Part shown: piece after piece, positions 6,855 through 14,779 of the stretch
Layout of the letters: each line of letters starts with the position of its first letter
How positions within the stretch are numbered: the stretch's first letter is position 1
Position numbers and translations under genes: made by a program
Notes under the pieces: model-generated
What the model was told of the DNA's origin: nothing
Databases searched by the model: none
The model's input: the letters and a program-made list of their open reading frames with translations, nothing else
Source: Collinsella sp.
GTDB taxonomy: Bacteria > Actinomycetota > Coriobacteriia > Coriobacteriales > Coriobacteriaceae
DNA length: 30,470 nt
NCBI GenBank assembly: GCA_019419455.1
Contig: DXZW01000010.1
Span: 1-30,470 of the forward strand
Direction of reading: 5' to 3'

Positions 6855-7337
6855 ATGACTCAACCCAAGATTCTTCTCGCACGCATCGACGACCGTTTCA
6901 TTTACGGACAAGACGTTGAGCTGTGGAACGAAGCCGTGGGTTCCAACCTTGTCCTAATCGTCAACGATGAGATCGCGGCAGATTCGCGCCAATGGGCACC
7001 CATGAGGGTGGCGGCGCCAGAAGGCGTTTGGACGCGGTTTTTCTCGGTGCAAAGGACCATCGACGTCATTCATACCGCAACGCCTCGCCAATTGATTCTG
7101 ATCATGGTGGCCTCACCCTCCGATGCGCTCGCGCTGGTTAAGGGCGGTGTGCCGATCACCAAGATCAGCATTGGTCATATGCAGGCAGGGGAGGGCAAGC
7201 GTCCCGCAACGCCCGCAGTTGCCGTAGACGACACAGACGTCGCTGTTCTCAGAGAGCTGCAAAAGCTCGGCATAGAACTAGAAATCCGCTATCTCCCCAG
7301 TTCCGCCCCCGACCCCATCGGCAATCTGTTCAACTGA
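6855..7337 (+). CDS. Orphan PTS EIIB of the mannose/sorbose family, active-site His replaced by Tyr
   Basis: A 160-residue protein. ATG 6855 was chosen because family members start just before the ILLARIDDR motif; an in-frame TTG at 6804 would add 17 poorly conserved residues. RIDDRFIYGQ matches the family signature RIDDRLIHGQV, in which the His carries the phosphate from EIIA. Here residue 17 is Tyr (codon TAC, 6903-6905), one base from His. The other family features remain, including a VNDEIA strand and HMQAGEGKR. No IIA, IIC or IID genes adjoin. The protein therefore probably cannot transfer phosphate in the usual way. It may be a regulatory relic, a PTS-interacting sensor, or a recent loss-of-function mutant. 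It stands alone between the tRNA and the galM gene. Confidence 0.8.
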   Translation: MTQPKILLARIDDRFIYGQDVELWNEAVGSNLVLIVNDEIAADSRQWAPMRVAAPEGVWTRFFSVQRTIDVIHTATPRQLILIMVASPSDALALVKGGVPITKISIGHMQAGEGKRPATPAVAVDDTDVAVLRELQKLGIELEIRYLPSSAPDPIGNLFN

Positions 7338-7402
7338 TCCCTTGGGGACGGAGGAAAACGGATCATTTTGCCTTCGTAGGGGATCTGTGTGGCGCTGTCC
7401 GC

Positions 7403-7556
7403 CAAAACTATGCCGGTTTACTACGATGAATTGCTTATCGCCGAGCATGCCAAATTTGCAGAGAATAAAACCGCAGGTAGACGAGTTGCTAATTTTTTAT
7501 AAACCAGCGCGTGGTCGGACATAGTGGGTTCATCGTAGTAATTCGGCATAGTTTTG
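7403..7556. repeat. 154-bp element bounded by 28-bp inverted repeats
   Basis: Positions 7403-7430 (CAAAACTATGCCG, then TTTACTACGATGAA) are the reverse complement of 7529-7556 with 2 mismatches in 28. About 98 bp lie between the arms and show no credible gene. The arrangement resembles a MITE-like or intergenic dyad element. The remainder of this 326-bp gap (7338-7402, 7557-7604) shows nothing I can name. Confidence 0.7.
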
Positions 7557-7604
7557 TTATGTCACCAATTCGGTGGCATCGAAAAGAAGGATTTAGGCAT
7601 GAAG

Positions 7605-7638
7605 CAGCGCCCGTCGGCGGTGGTGCCGGCGGGCGTTG
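7605..7638 (-). terminator. GC-rich stem-loop after galM
   Basis: CAGCGCCCG (7605-7613) pairs with CGGGCGTTG (7630-7638) with one G-U pair, and there is further pairing inside. It lies about 26 nt past the galM stop on the minus strand. There is no clear T tract, so termination is only possible, not shown. Confidence 0.3.
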
Positions 7639-7663
7639 CTGTGCGAGATGTCGCGTTGTGGGC

Positions 7664-8716
7664 CTAGTGCCTCATAAAGTGGTATTCGATCATATTGCTG
7701 TAGGGGTGACCCGGACCCACAATGCCCTGCGGGAACAGCGGCTGGTGCGGCGTGTCGGGGTACATCTCGGCCTCGAGGGCAAAGCCGGCGCCCCAGCCAT
7801 AGTTGGCATCGTCCTTGGCGTGCTCGTCGCCCAGCCAGTTGCCGGTGTAGAGTTGCACGCCCGGGGCGGTGGTGTAGTAGTCCAGCTCACGACCGGTCCA
7901 CATCTCCTCGACATGTAGGGCGCGACGCAGGTTGCGGCCGTACTGATAGCCATCGATGCACAGGCAGTGATCGTAGCCACGGGCCTGCTTAATCTGCGGG
8001 TCGTCGGCCTCCATGCCGGGTGCGACGGGGCGCAGCTCGCGAAAGTCAAACGGTGTTCCCTCGACCGGAGCGATTTCGCCGGTGGGGATGTTCTGCTCGT
8101 TAATGGGCAAGTAGTGGGCAGCGTTGGCGATAAAGAAGTGCTCACAGTCCATGCCGGCGTTATGGCCGGCAAGGTTAAAGTACGTGTGGTTGGTCATGGA
8201 CACGTAGGTGGCGCGGTCGCTCTCGCAACCATACTCGATGCGGAAGACTCCGGTGCGCGTAACGGTAAACACAGCCGTAAAGATTCGGTTGCCGGGCAGG
8301 CCCAGCTCGCCATCCTTAAGCGAGGTGGTCATGCGCACGGCGTTGTGAGTCTCGTCGAGCTCAACGTCCCATACGCGCTTGTGCAGACCATGCTCAAGAT
8401 CGCTGTGCAGGTTGTTGACGCCTTCGTTGGCCGGCATATGCCAGTCCGTGCCGTCGATGGTGATCGTGGCGCCCGCGGTGCGGTTTGCCACGGGGCCGAT
8501 GGTCGCGCCAAAGCAGGCGGGGTTGTCAAAGTAATCCTCGAGCTTATCGAAGCCCAGCACCACATCGCGCACGTTGCCGGGAATGTCGGGCACATCGATA
8601 CCCAGCACGGTGGCGCCATAGTCCATAATGCGAACGCAGATCTCGGGCCCGTTGAGGGTGTAACGATGAACGGGGGTACCGCACGGCGCGGTGCCGAAAA
8701 GCTCGGAAGTGATCAT
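7664..8716 (-). CDS. galM: Aldose 1-epimerase (galactose mutarotase)
   Basis: A 350-residue cytosolic enzyme that interconverts alpha and beta anomers of galactose and related sugars. ATG 8716 is chosen because TAGGAA lies about 6 nt upstream and the MITSELFG start fits the family length; an in-frame extension to 8776 would run into the regulatory gap. Family motifs are present: GPVANRTAGA near 74-83, NNLHSDLEHG near 101-110, the proton-donor His in NHTYFNL (His177), GYDHC near 247-251, and the catalytic-base Glu in ALEAEMYPDT (about 315). It is transcribed away from the DeoR-type regulator, with 206 bp between the two starts, so it is probably under that regulator's control. The neighbourhood suggests a role in galactose or lactose use. 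Confidence 0.9.
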   Translation of the reverse strand: MITSELFGTAPCGTPVHRYTLNGPEICVRIMDYGATVLGIDVPDIPGNVRDVVLGFDKLEDYFDNPACFGATIGPVANRTAGATITIDGTDWHMPANEGVNNLHSDLEHGLHKRVWDVELDETHNAVRMTTSLKDGELGLPGNRIFTAVFTVTRTGVFRIEYGCESDRATYVSMTNHTYFNLAGHNAGMDCEHFFIANAAHYLPINEQNIPTGEIAPVEGTPFDFRELRPVAPGMEADDPQIKQARGYDHCLCIDGYQYGRNLRRALHVEEMWTGRELDYYTTAPGVQLYTGNWLGDEHAKDDANYGWGAGFALEAEMYPDTPHQPLFPQGIVGPGHPYSNMIEYHFMRH

Positions 8717-8864
8717 TTGGTTCCTAACATCGAGGTATTTCCGACAAACTGTAGCGCGAACAGGTGAGATTATCACTACACCCCACTAAAGCAGGGGGTA
8801 TTTTTCTCAAAAAAGTGATGATTGGAGCTGTGCTGGCGTTGATTTTTGACGCGCACGAGTCTGA

Positions 8865-8890
8865 TACAATTTGTTCGTTACTGTTTGAAT
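8865..8890 (+). promoter_or_regulatory. Promoter -10 and candidate DeoR/LacR-type operator
   Basis: TACAAT (8865-8870) is a good -10 hexamer upstream of the DeoR-type gene. It is followed by TTGTTC-N6-GTTTGAAT (8871-8890). The same half-sites with the same spacing recur before lacF at 24553-24573. DeoR-family regulators commonly bind such TGTTT-like repeats, and the site would allow autoregulation. Confidence 0.4.
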
Positions 8891-8922
8891 GATATGTGCG
8901 CAAAGAACGGCGAGGATTCATC

Positions 8923-9687
8923 GTGATTAAGGCGGAGCGACAGGATAAGGTTCGTCAGCTGCTCGAGGAACAGGGCACGGTCTCGGTCAAGGAGATCTCG
9001 GACGCACTGGGCGTCTCGGATATGACGATCCGCCGCGATCTTGAGGAGCTTGCGAGCCTAGGTGAGATTGAGCGCGTGCACGGTGGAGCCCGTAGCGCGC
9101 AGGGCCGTCCACATGCTATGTTGCGCCACGAGTATTCGCACAGCGAAAAGCGTACCAAGCATGCCGAGGAAAAGCTGCAGATCGCGCGCCGCGCCGTTGA
9201 GCTCATCGAGGAGGGCTCGACCATCTTTTTGGGTACGGGCACCACGGTTGAGCAGATGGCCTCGATGCTGCCGGCGTTTCGCCTGCGCATCGTGACCAAT
9301 TCGCTTTCGGTGTTTAACTTGCTTGAGGCGCGCGAAGACTGCGACCTGTGCCTCGTGGGCGGCATGTACCGTCGCCGCACCGCCGCTTTTGTGGGACCAA
9401 CGGCCGAGGATACCCTGCGTGCGTTGGGCATCGACGCGGCGTTTATCGGCGCCAACGGCATTCTGGATGGCGATGTGTCTACGTCCAATATGGACGAGGG
9501 CCGTATCCAGCAGCTCGCCTTTAGCAAGGCAGACTCGCGCTACTTGATCGCCGATTCAAGCAAGATCGGCAAGCGCGACTTCTACACCTTCTGCCGCCTG
9601 GACAGCTTGGACGCCGTGGTGTGCGAGCCGGGCATCGCCGCCGAGAATCGCGCCGCCATCGAGGAACACACGCAGGTCATCTGCTAG
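8923..9687 (+). CDS. DeoR-family transcriptional regulator, LacR-like
   Basis: A 254-residue regulator. GTG 8923 is preferred: GAGGA lies about 7 nt upstream and the protein then begins MIKAERQDKV, the usual DeoR start; GTG 8896 is an in-frame alternative. The N-terminal winged helix-turn-helix (TVSVKEISDALGVSDMTIRR, then HGGAR near 55) binds DNA. The C-terminal DeoRC domain (GTGTTVEQMASMLP near 100, VTNSLSVFNLL, VGGMYRRRTAAFVGP, ADSSKIGKRDF) has the sugar-phosphate isomerase-like fold that senses phosphorylated sugars. In lactococci the LacR protein of this family responds to tagatose-6-phosphate, which fits the lacABC genes in this window. That target assignment is inference. It is divergent from galM and convergent with the first GH1 gene across a repeat-rich gap. 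Confidence 0.85.
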   Translation: MIKAERQDKVRQLLEEQGTVSVKEISDALGVSDMTIRRDLEELASLGEIERVHGGARSAQGRPHAMLRHEYSHSEKRTKHAEEKLQIARRAVELIEEGSTIFLGTGTTVEQMASMLPAFRLRIVTNSLSVFNLLEAREDCDLCLVGGMYRRRTAAFVGPTAEDTLRALGIDAAFIGANGILDGDVSTSNMDEGRIQQLAFSKADSRYLIADSSKIGKRDFYTFCRLDSLDAVVCEPGIAAENRAAIEEHTQVIC

Positions 9688-9796
9688 CTTAGGTATTACA
9701 GATCTAGATATTTCGAACCGGGTGCCCCCGTTCATCTCAATCTGTAACAATTGGGGCCGAAAATCCCTGCTAGATGTTACAAATCGAGACAAACGG
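9685..9796 (+). repeat. TGTAACA dyad repeat: one half unit and one full unit
   Basis: The full unit spans 9729-9796: left arm TCTCAATCTGTAACA, a centre with GGGGCCGAAAAT, and right arm TGTTACAAATCGAGACA. A right-arm-like half unit (GGTATTACAGATCTAGATA) lies at 9692-9710, directly after the regulator gene. The same repeat family occurs at 14458-14684 and 19547-19696, always in convergent gene junctions and in the same orientation. Confidence 0.75.
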
Positions 9797-9816
9797 CCTG
9801 CTCGGGTCGAGCCAAA

Positions 9817-9860
9817 ACAAAAAAGCCGCATGCGAACCCGTGGAGGGATTCGCATGCGGC
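9817..9860 (-). terminator. Intrinsic terminator of the cassette-1 PTS/GH1 operon
   Basis: A 12-bp perfect stem (9825-9836 with 9849-9860, GCCGCATGCGAA arms) with a 12-nt loop. On the minus strand it is followed by TTTTTTG and more Ts. It begins 23 nt past the GH1 stop codon. Confidence 0.85.
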
Positions 9861-9883
9861 CGACAGGGGGTATGCGGCTTGAA

Positions 9884-11305
9884 TTAGGCCATGAGCAGGC
9901 CGGTCTCCGCGACGTTCTTGTACCAGTACGCGCTCGCCTTGGGATAGCGCTTCTGGGTCTCGAAGTCGATGTAGAACAGGCCGTAGCGCTTGTTGTAGCC
10001 GTTGGTCCAGGAGAACTGGTCCTGCAGCGACCACACAAAGTAACCGTCGACGTTTACGCCGCCGTCGATTGCCTTGAGGATCCATGCGAGATGCTGGCGC
10101 ATGTAGTCGATGCGAGGGGCGTCGTCGATAAAGCCGTCCTCGAAGTCGTCCTTATAGCCCATGCCGTTCTCGGTGATGTAGATCTTCTTGTAGTTGGGGT
10201 AATCGTTCTTAATGCGGAGCAGCAGGTCGTAGAGGCCCTCGGGATAGATGATCCAGTCCCAATCGGTGGTGGGTACGCCTTCGCGCACGCATGACTCGCC
10301 CACGCCCTTGAGGAACCAGCGCGAGGAGCCCTTGTCGCCGGTGCCATTGTGGTTGATGTCGTTTTCGCCCTCGGCGGCACGCAGGAACTGGCACTTGTAG
10401 GTGTTGACGCCCAGGCAATCGTTGTAGGGGAGCGCGGCGGTCAGCGCGGCGATGTCCTCGTCGCGGACGTCGAGCTCGCCGCCGGCGATATGGGCCAGCT
10501 TGGTCGCGGCCTCCATGGTGTCGGCTGCATAGTGGCCGCGGAAGGTGGCGTCGAGTACCCAGCGGTTGTTGATGACGTCGGCCATACGAGCCGCCTCGCA
10601 GTCGGCAGCGCTGTTGGGATCGAGGGGATACTTGGGCTCCAGGTTCTGGACAATGCCGATCTCGCCCTCAAAGCCGCCCTCATGGAAGGCGACGACAGCC
10701 TTGGCGTGGGCCACCATCATGTTGTGCATGAGCTGGAAGGCCTTGTCCAGGCGGTACTTCTCGCCGTGCGGCCAGTTGCCGACGATAAAGCTGCCCTCGG
10801 CGGTTGCGGGAATCTCGTTAAAGGTAAACCAGTGCTTGACCTCGGTGAACTCGGCAAAGCAGAACTTGGCGTACTCGACGAAGGCGTCGATGGTCGTGCG
10901 CGTCAGGAAACCCTCGCCGCCGTTTTGGTAAAAGGCCTCGGGCGTATCGAAGTGATCGAGCGTGACATAGGGGATAACGCCAGCTTTGTTGCAGGTGGCG
11001 AAAAGCTCGTGATAGAAAGCGACACCCTCGGGGTTAATCTCGCCGGTGCCACTGGGGAAGATGCGGCTCCAAGCGATGGAGACGCGAATGCCGTTAATGC
11101 CGAAGCGCTGGCACAAGTCGATATCGACCGGATATTTGTTGTAGAAGTCGCTTGCGGGGTCGGGGGAGAAGCGACCCTGAGCAGCCAGGAAATCGTCCCA
11201 GGGCACTTTGCCCTTGCCGTGCGTGCGGGTCTCACCCTCAACCTGGTAAGCGGCGGTGGCGCCGCCAAACACAAAGCCGTCGGGGAACTGCATGGGGTTG
11301 GTCAT
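9884..11305 (-). CDS. lacG: GH1 6-phospho-beta-galactosidase (cassette 1)
   Basis: A 473-residue cytosolic enzyme that hydrolyses lactose-6-phosphate or similar phosphorylated beta-galactosides delivered by the PTS. Glycoside hydrolase family 1 motifs are clear: GGATAAYQVEGE near the start, SIAWSRIFP near 80, acid/base Glu in WFTFNEI near 160, nucleophile Glu in IYITENGMG near 375, and SLQDQFSWTNGYNKRYG near 430. In the last motif the Ser-Trp pair and the Lys and Tyr at +7 and +9 from Ser match the residues that bind the 6-phosphate and favour galactosides in lactococcal LacG (Ser428, Trp429, Lys435, Tyr437). The sequence follows LacG along its whole length. AAAGGA lies upstream of the ATG. 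It is the second gene of the operon, 75 bp after the EIICB gene. Confidence 0.9.
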   Translation of the reverse strand: MTNPMQFPDGFVFGGATAAYQVEGETRTHGKGKVPWDDFLAAQGRFSPDPASDFYNKYPVDIDLCQRFGINGIRVSIAWSRIFPSGTGEINPEGVAFYHELFATCNKAGVIPYVTLDHFDTPEAFYQNGGEGFLTRTTIDAFVEYAKFCFAEFTEVKHWFTFNEIPATAEGSFIVGNWPHGEKYRLDKAFQLMHNMMVAHAKAVVAFHEGGFEGEIGIVQNLEPKYPLDPNSAADCEAARMADVINNRWVLDATFRGHYAADTMEAATKLAHIAGGELDVRDEDIAALTAALPYNDCLGVNTYKCQFLRAAEGENDINHNGTGDKGSSRWFLKGVGESCVREGVPTTDWDWIIYPEGLYDLLLRIKNDYPNYKKIYITENGMGYKDDFEDGFIDDAPRIDYMRQHLAWILKAIDGGVNVDGYFVWSLQDQFSWTNGYNKRYGLFYIDFETQKRYPKASAYWYKNVAETGLLMA

Positions 11306-11340
11306 GAGTCATCCTTTCTGTGGGATACGAATAGGGAGAG

Positions 11341-11365
11341 GTGCCCGAACTGGGGATCCGGGCAC
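11341..11365 (-). other. Intercistronic stem-loop, cassette 1
   Basis: GTGCCCG (11341-11347) pairs perfectly with CGGGCAC (11359-11365) in the 75-bp gap between the EIICB and GH1 genes. There is no T tract, so it probably acts on mRNA processing or stability rather than as a full terminator. Confidence 0.5.
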
Positions 11366-11380
11366 CAACAGAGGGAGGAA

Positions 11381-13159
11381 CTAGTCGAGGTTCTCGCGGA
11401 GCCACTTGATGGCGCCAGCGGGGTCGCGAGTAAGGTCGATATATTCCTTACCGCGCGGGGCGAGCAGCTTAATGCCCAGACGATCGGTGTCGGCCTTCAT
11501 GTCGTTGTAGTAGCTACGAACCTGCGGAGCGAGCACGATGACGTCGTACTGATCCATGATGGCAGTGTGCTGGCCATAGGCGCCTGCGGAGGAAGCGATG
11601 TTCTCTCCGGTCTGTGCGGCACCTTCCTTGATGGCGTTGGCAAGCATGGCAGAGGTGCCGGCGCCGGCGCACAGGACGAGGACCTTCAGGCCATCGACAT
11701 CCTTCTTGGCGGATGCATCGGCAGCGGGCTCGGGCTGATCGGCGACAGGCTTGCTGTCGGCGGCGGCAACGGTCGTCTCGACGGAAGCGGTGGCCTGCTC
11801 GACAGCGGGCGCAGAGGCGTTGGCGGCGATGGTGGCAGCACCATCGGACTCGAGACCCAGCTCGGCGGCGCGCTCGGCCTCCTGGTCGCAGAGCAGCTTA
11901 TCGTATGCCTTCAAGAACGGTAGGTAGATGATGGCGTCCAGCAAGATGATGATCGCGACAAATACCAGGGCGATAAGCTGGAAGTTCGTGGTGATGAAGA
12001 TGCCGATGGGGGCAGGGGTAGCCCAAGGCACCACGAAGGAGAAGCCGTTCATGCCCACGTTGTCGATAAAGAACTTGGCAACACTCACGTTGACGCAGCC
12101 GGCGGCAACAAAGGGGATGAGCATGTAGGGGTTAAGGATCATCGGCGCGCCAAAGAGCAGCGGTTCGTTGACAGCGAAGGCAACAGGAACAATCGAGGCC
12201 TTACCGACGGCTTTGAGCTGCTTGGACTTCATAAAGAGAATCAGCAGAAGCGGCACGATGAACGTGGCGCCGGTGCCGCCGAACTCACCCACGAGCGACA
12301 TGTTGAAGGTGAGGGAATGGGCGGGGTGACCACCGGCCAGCAGAACCTGCAGGTTCTCGGCCTGGTTGGCAAGACGGATGGGGTCGATGCCCGGCTGGAC
12401 GATCGAGGGGCCGTGGACGCCGATGAACCAGAAGAACGCGGTGGCTGCCTGGATAAGGATAAGGCCAGGATAGGTTTCTGCAGCGGTAAAGAGCGGGGAG
12501 AGCAGTTTGATAAGCAGCTCGGAGAACGGAACGCCCATGAGGTTGCGCACGACGACATCGATAATGCCGCAGATGATGACGGCGCCGCCAAAGGGGATGA
12601 TGTCGCGGAAGTTCTGAGCGATGGCGCCCGGAACCTCCTTGGGCAGCTTAATGGTCAGATCGCGCGAGACGCAGAATTTGTAGACCCACACGGTAATGAA
12701 CGCGGCGATATAGGCCGAGAACAGACCGCGCGTACCCATGCTGGTGCAATCGAAGACCGAAAGCTCGGAGCCGTTGAACTTGGTGGTGAACTGCGTAACA
12801 GCGAGCAGCAGCATGCTGCACTGGGCGGCCACCATGGTGGAGCCGTCGTTGAGCACCTTGCCGGCGGGCATGCGACGGTTCATGGATGCCGTGAAGTTCT
12901 TGGCAGTGGTGCCGGCAACCATGATGCCCATGACACCCATGGTGAAGTTGTACAGCTTGTTGCACCAGTCGATGAGCGGCTGGGGCAGCGTGATGCCGAC
13001 CACGCCGGGAAGGGTGGCAATGAGCAGAAAGATCGAAGAGGTGAGGACGATGGGCATGCACCCAAGGAATCCGTCCTTGATGGCCTGGAGGTAGATGTTC
13101 CTCGAGATCTTCTCAAAGAACGGTTGATGCTTTTCGAGCATCTTTACGATGGCGTCCAT
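11381..13159 (-). CDS. lacE: PTS lactose/cellobiose-family EIICB (cassette 1)
   Basis: A 592-residue membrane protein that imports and phosphorylates a beta-galactoside-type disaccharide. The EIIC domain (about residues 1-430) has many membrane segments and the family motifs FFWFIGVHGPSIV near 243-256 and FAVNEPLLFGAP near 330. An Ala/Pro/Glu-rich linker follows (about 440-490). The EIIB domain (about 492-592) carries the phosphocysteine motif VLVLCAGAGTSAML. The C-B fusion order is that of lactococcal and staphylococcal LacE. AAGGAG lies about 5 nt upstream of the ATG at 13159. It is the first gene of a two-gene operon with a LacG-type hydrolase and is divergent from its own LacI-type regulator. 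EIIA must come from elsewhere, most likely lacF at 24656. Confidence 0.9.
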   Translation of the reverse strand: MDAIVKMLEKHQPFFEKISRNIYLQAIKDGFLGCMPIVLTSSIFLLIATLPGVVGITLPQPLIDWCNKLYNFTMGVMGIMVAGTTAKNFTASMNRRMPAGKVLNDGSTMVAAQCSMLLLAVTQFTTKFNGSELSVFDCTSMGTRGLFSAYIAAFITVWVYKFCVSRDLTIKLPKEVPGAIAQNFRDIIPFGGAVIICGIIDVVVRNLMGVPFSELLIKLLSPLFTAAETYPGLILIQAATAFFWFIGVHGPSIVQPGIDPIRLANQAENLQVLLAGGHPAHSLTFNMSLVGEFGGTGATFIVPLLLILFMKSKQLKAVGKASIVPVAFAVNEPLLFGAPMILNPYMLIPFVAAGCVNVSVAKFFIDNVGMNGFSFVVPWATPAPIGIFITTNFQLIALVFVAIIILLDAIIYLPFLKAYDKLLCDQEAERAAELGLESDGAATIAANASAPAVEQATASVETTVAAADSKPVADQPEPAADASAKKDVDGLKVLVLCAGAGTSAMLANAIKEGAAQTGENIASSAGAYGQHTAIMDQYDVIVLAPQVRSYYNDMKADTDRLGIKLLAPRGKEYIDLTRDPAGAIKWLRENLD

Positions 13160-13260
13160 AGAGCTCCTTTGCTGCTCGATGCGCGATGCATGTGGATGGA
13201 ACTGGTCGTCGATGGATGGTCAGGACTGCCCGGAAACCTTCCTGCTTAAGGAAGGCATTG

Positions 13261-13305
13261 CGAAATGACAACGTTGTCATTTCGTTAATGACAACGTAAG
13301 ACATT
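13261..13305. promoter_or_regulatory. Operator pair for the cassette-1 LacI regulator
   Basis: 13261-13284 is a perfect 24-bp palindrome centred on AACGTT (inner part ATGACAACGTTGTCAT). A second, degenerate copy (ATGACAACGTAAGACAT) lies at 13288-13304. Both lie in the divergent gap, about 100 bp before the EIICB start. Such ACGT- or CG-centred palindromes are typical LacI-family sites. Confidence 0.75.
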
Positions 13306-13344
13306 TTTGGAAGAGCAACAAGGATATACGGGTGAGCGGTCGAT

Positions 13345-13367
13345 ATTGTTCGGTAAACGGTTGATTT
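13345..13367 (+). promoter_or_regulatory. Shared TTGTTCGGTAAACGGTT motif, cassette 1
   Basis: ATTGTTCGGTAAACGGTTGA lies about 90 bp before the regulator start. Near-identical sites precede the regulators of cassette 2 (18371-18394) and, more weakly, cassette 3 (23310-23334). It may be a common operator for a locus-wide regulator. Confidence 0.4.
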
Positions 13368-13434
13368 ATCAATCAGGCAGGTAGTGTATGCTAGAACGCA
13401 AAAAACAAGCGATGCATAACCGACTGGAGAAGTA

Positions 13435-14445
13435 GTGGCAACGATGGACAAGAAAAATGTCTCAATGAACGATGTGGCAGTTGCCGCGGGCGTTTCTCTC
13501 AAGACGGTGTCGCGCGTGATCAACGAGCCCGATAGCGTGCGCGAGTCGACGCGCGATAGGGTCCATTCCGCAATGGAGGCGCTCGGGTTTCGAACCAACT
13601 TTGCCGCGCGTTCACTCAAGTTGGGCCGTTACGGGTGCATCGGCGTGGTGATGTTCCACTTGTCGGGCGGCGCCGTGGACATGATTGACGGTATCGCAGA
13701 TGCCGCCGAAGAGCGTGGTTTTGCGCTTACGATGATCAAAAAGCGGGCGGGGGAGAAGATGACCCTTGCCGATGCTGCGCGTAGGATGTCGCAGCTTCCC
13801 GTCGACGGCATGATCTTCAACCTGCGTCAGATGGTCGATGACTTTGATACCTTTGAGGCGCCGAAAGACCTCAAGACGGTGATTATCACGCCGATGGAAC
13901 ATCCTACCTGCTCTACCGTTAGTGACGATCAAGAGGGTGGTGCGCGCATGGCGTGCGAGCACTTCTTAAATCGCGGGCACAAGAACGTGTATTTCGTCTC
14001 TGGTAAGAAAGAGTCGCTGTCGAGCCAGTGCCGTATGAAAGGTTGGCGTGCGGCACTCGAGGCGCGTGGCATTGAGCCGCCCGAGCCTCTGCAAGGCGAT
14101 TGGAATGCGGATAGTGGCTATGCCGCGGGCCTTGCGCTTGCCGATAAACCCGATTGCACGGCGGTCCTCGCTGCTAACGACTGCATGGCAAACGGCGTGA
14201 TGATGGCTCTGCGTGACAGAGGGCTCAGGGTGCCCGACGACGTGTCCGTGATCGGCTTTGACGACGAACTCTACAAGACGATTCCCAACTCGATTCTGAC
14301 GTCAGTGAAGTTTCGCCACCGCGAGCTGGGCATCCGTGCGCTTAACGAGGTCGTCGCAGGTCTGGAAGCCCCGAGCTCCAGAAGCCGTACGCTTGTGTCG
14401 GGCGTGCTGGTCGAGCGTTCCAGCGTGAAGGACCTGCGGGCGTAG
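13435..14445 (+). CDS. LacI-family regulator of cassette 1
   Basis: A 336-residue repressor-type protein. GTG 13435 is preferred, as GGAG lies 6 nt upstream; ATG 13444 is the alternative. The helix-turn-helix (MNDVAVAAGVSLKTVSRVIN) is followed by the hinge region (ALGFRTNFAARSLK) and a periplasmic-binding-protein-like sensor domain (VDGMIF, VLAANDCMANGVM, DDVSVIGFDDELY). At the two main specificity positions of the recognition helix (LacI Tyr17-Gln18) it has Leu-Lys. It is divergent from the EIICB/GH1 operon, with a perfect palindromic operator between them, so it most likely controls that operon with the imported sugar or its phosphate as the inducer. It converges on the cassette-2 operon across three dyad repeats. 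Confidence 0.9.
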   Translation: MATMDKKNVSMNDVAVAAGVSLKTVSRVINEPDSVRESTRDRVHSAMEALGFRTNFAARSLKLGRYGCIGVVMFHLSGGAVDMIDGIADAAEERGFALTMIKKRAGEKMTLADAARRMSQLPVDGMIFNLRQMVDDFDTFEAPKDLKTVIITPMEHPTCSTVSDDQEGGARMACEHFLNRGHKNVYFVSGKKESLSSQCRMKGWRAALEARGIEPPEPLQGDWNADSGYAAGLALADKPDCTAVLAANDCMANGVMMALRDRGLRVPDDVSVIGFDDELYKTIPNSILTSVKFRHRELGIRALNEVVAGLEAPSSRSRTLVSGVLVERSSVKDLRA

Positions 14446-14457
14446 ACGTGCTCGGCC

Positions 14458-14684
14458 TGTTCGTCTAAATCTGTAATAGGTAGGGCCGAAAATCTCAGCT
14501 AGATGTTACAGATTTAGACAATTCGGTCCAGCTTATTCCGTTTGTCTCGATCTGTAACAACTAGACGGTCAAAAGTGGTCTACATGTTACAAATCGAGAT
14601 TGTTCGGCCCGGGCCGCCCGTTCGTCTAAATCTGTAACAGCTTGGACCGAAAAACTCGGCTAGATGTTACAGATTGAGATGAAC
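14458..14684 (+). repeat. Three tandem TGTAACA dyad repeats
   Basis: Units at about 14458-14525, 14538-14606 and 14628-14684. Each has a left arm close to GTCTMRATCTGTAACA and a right arm that is its approximate reverse complement. The asymmetric centre includes AAAA on the plus strand. The outer units share the CCGAAAA centre; the middle one has ACGGTCAAAAG. They fill most of the 334-bp gap between convergent genes. Confidence 0.8.
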
Positions 14685-14708
14685 AGGAGGACGGGTGCGG
14701 TCTAAACA

Positions 14709-14747
14709 AAATGGCCCGCGCATCACACATCGATGCACGGGCCATTT
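14709..14747 (-). terminator. Terminator between cassette-1 regulator and cassette-2 PTS
   Basis: AAATGGCCCG (14709-14718) pairs with CGGGCCATTT (14738-14747), with additional GCAT/ATGC pairing inside. It could end transcription in both directions, although the T runs are short. Confidence 0.65.
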
Positions 14748-14779
14748 ATTGTCTGCGAGCGGCAGGTGGTGTCAGCGTC

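Noticed and set aside
7511..7918. Plus-strand frame overlapping the 3' end of galM
   Set aside because: It is antisense to conserved galM residues and begins inside the inverted-repeat element.
10349..11923. Long plus-strand open frame (524 codons) across the cassette-1 GH1 and EIICB genes
   Set aside because: It is antisense to two clear genes, has a low-complexity Gly/Val/Asp-rich product, and similar antisense frames appear opposite every GC-rich gene here (14711-16081, 19827-21257).
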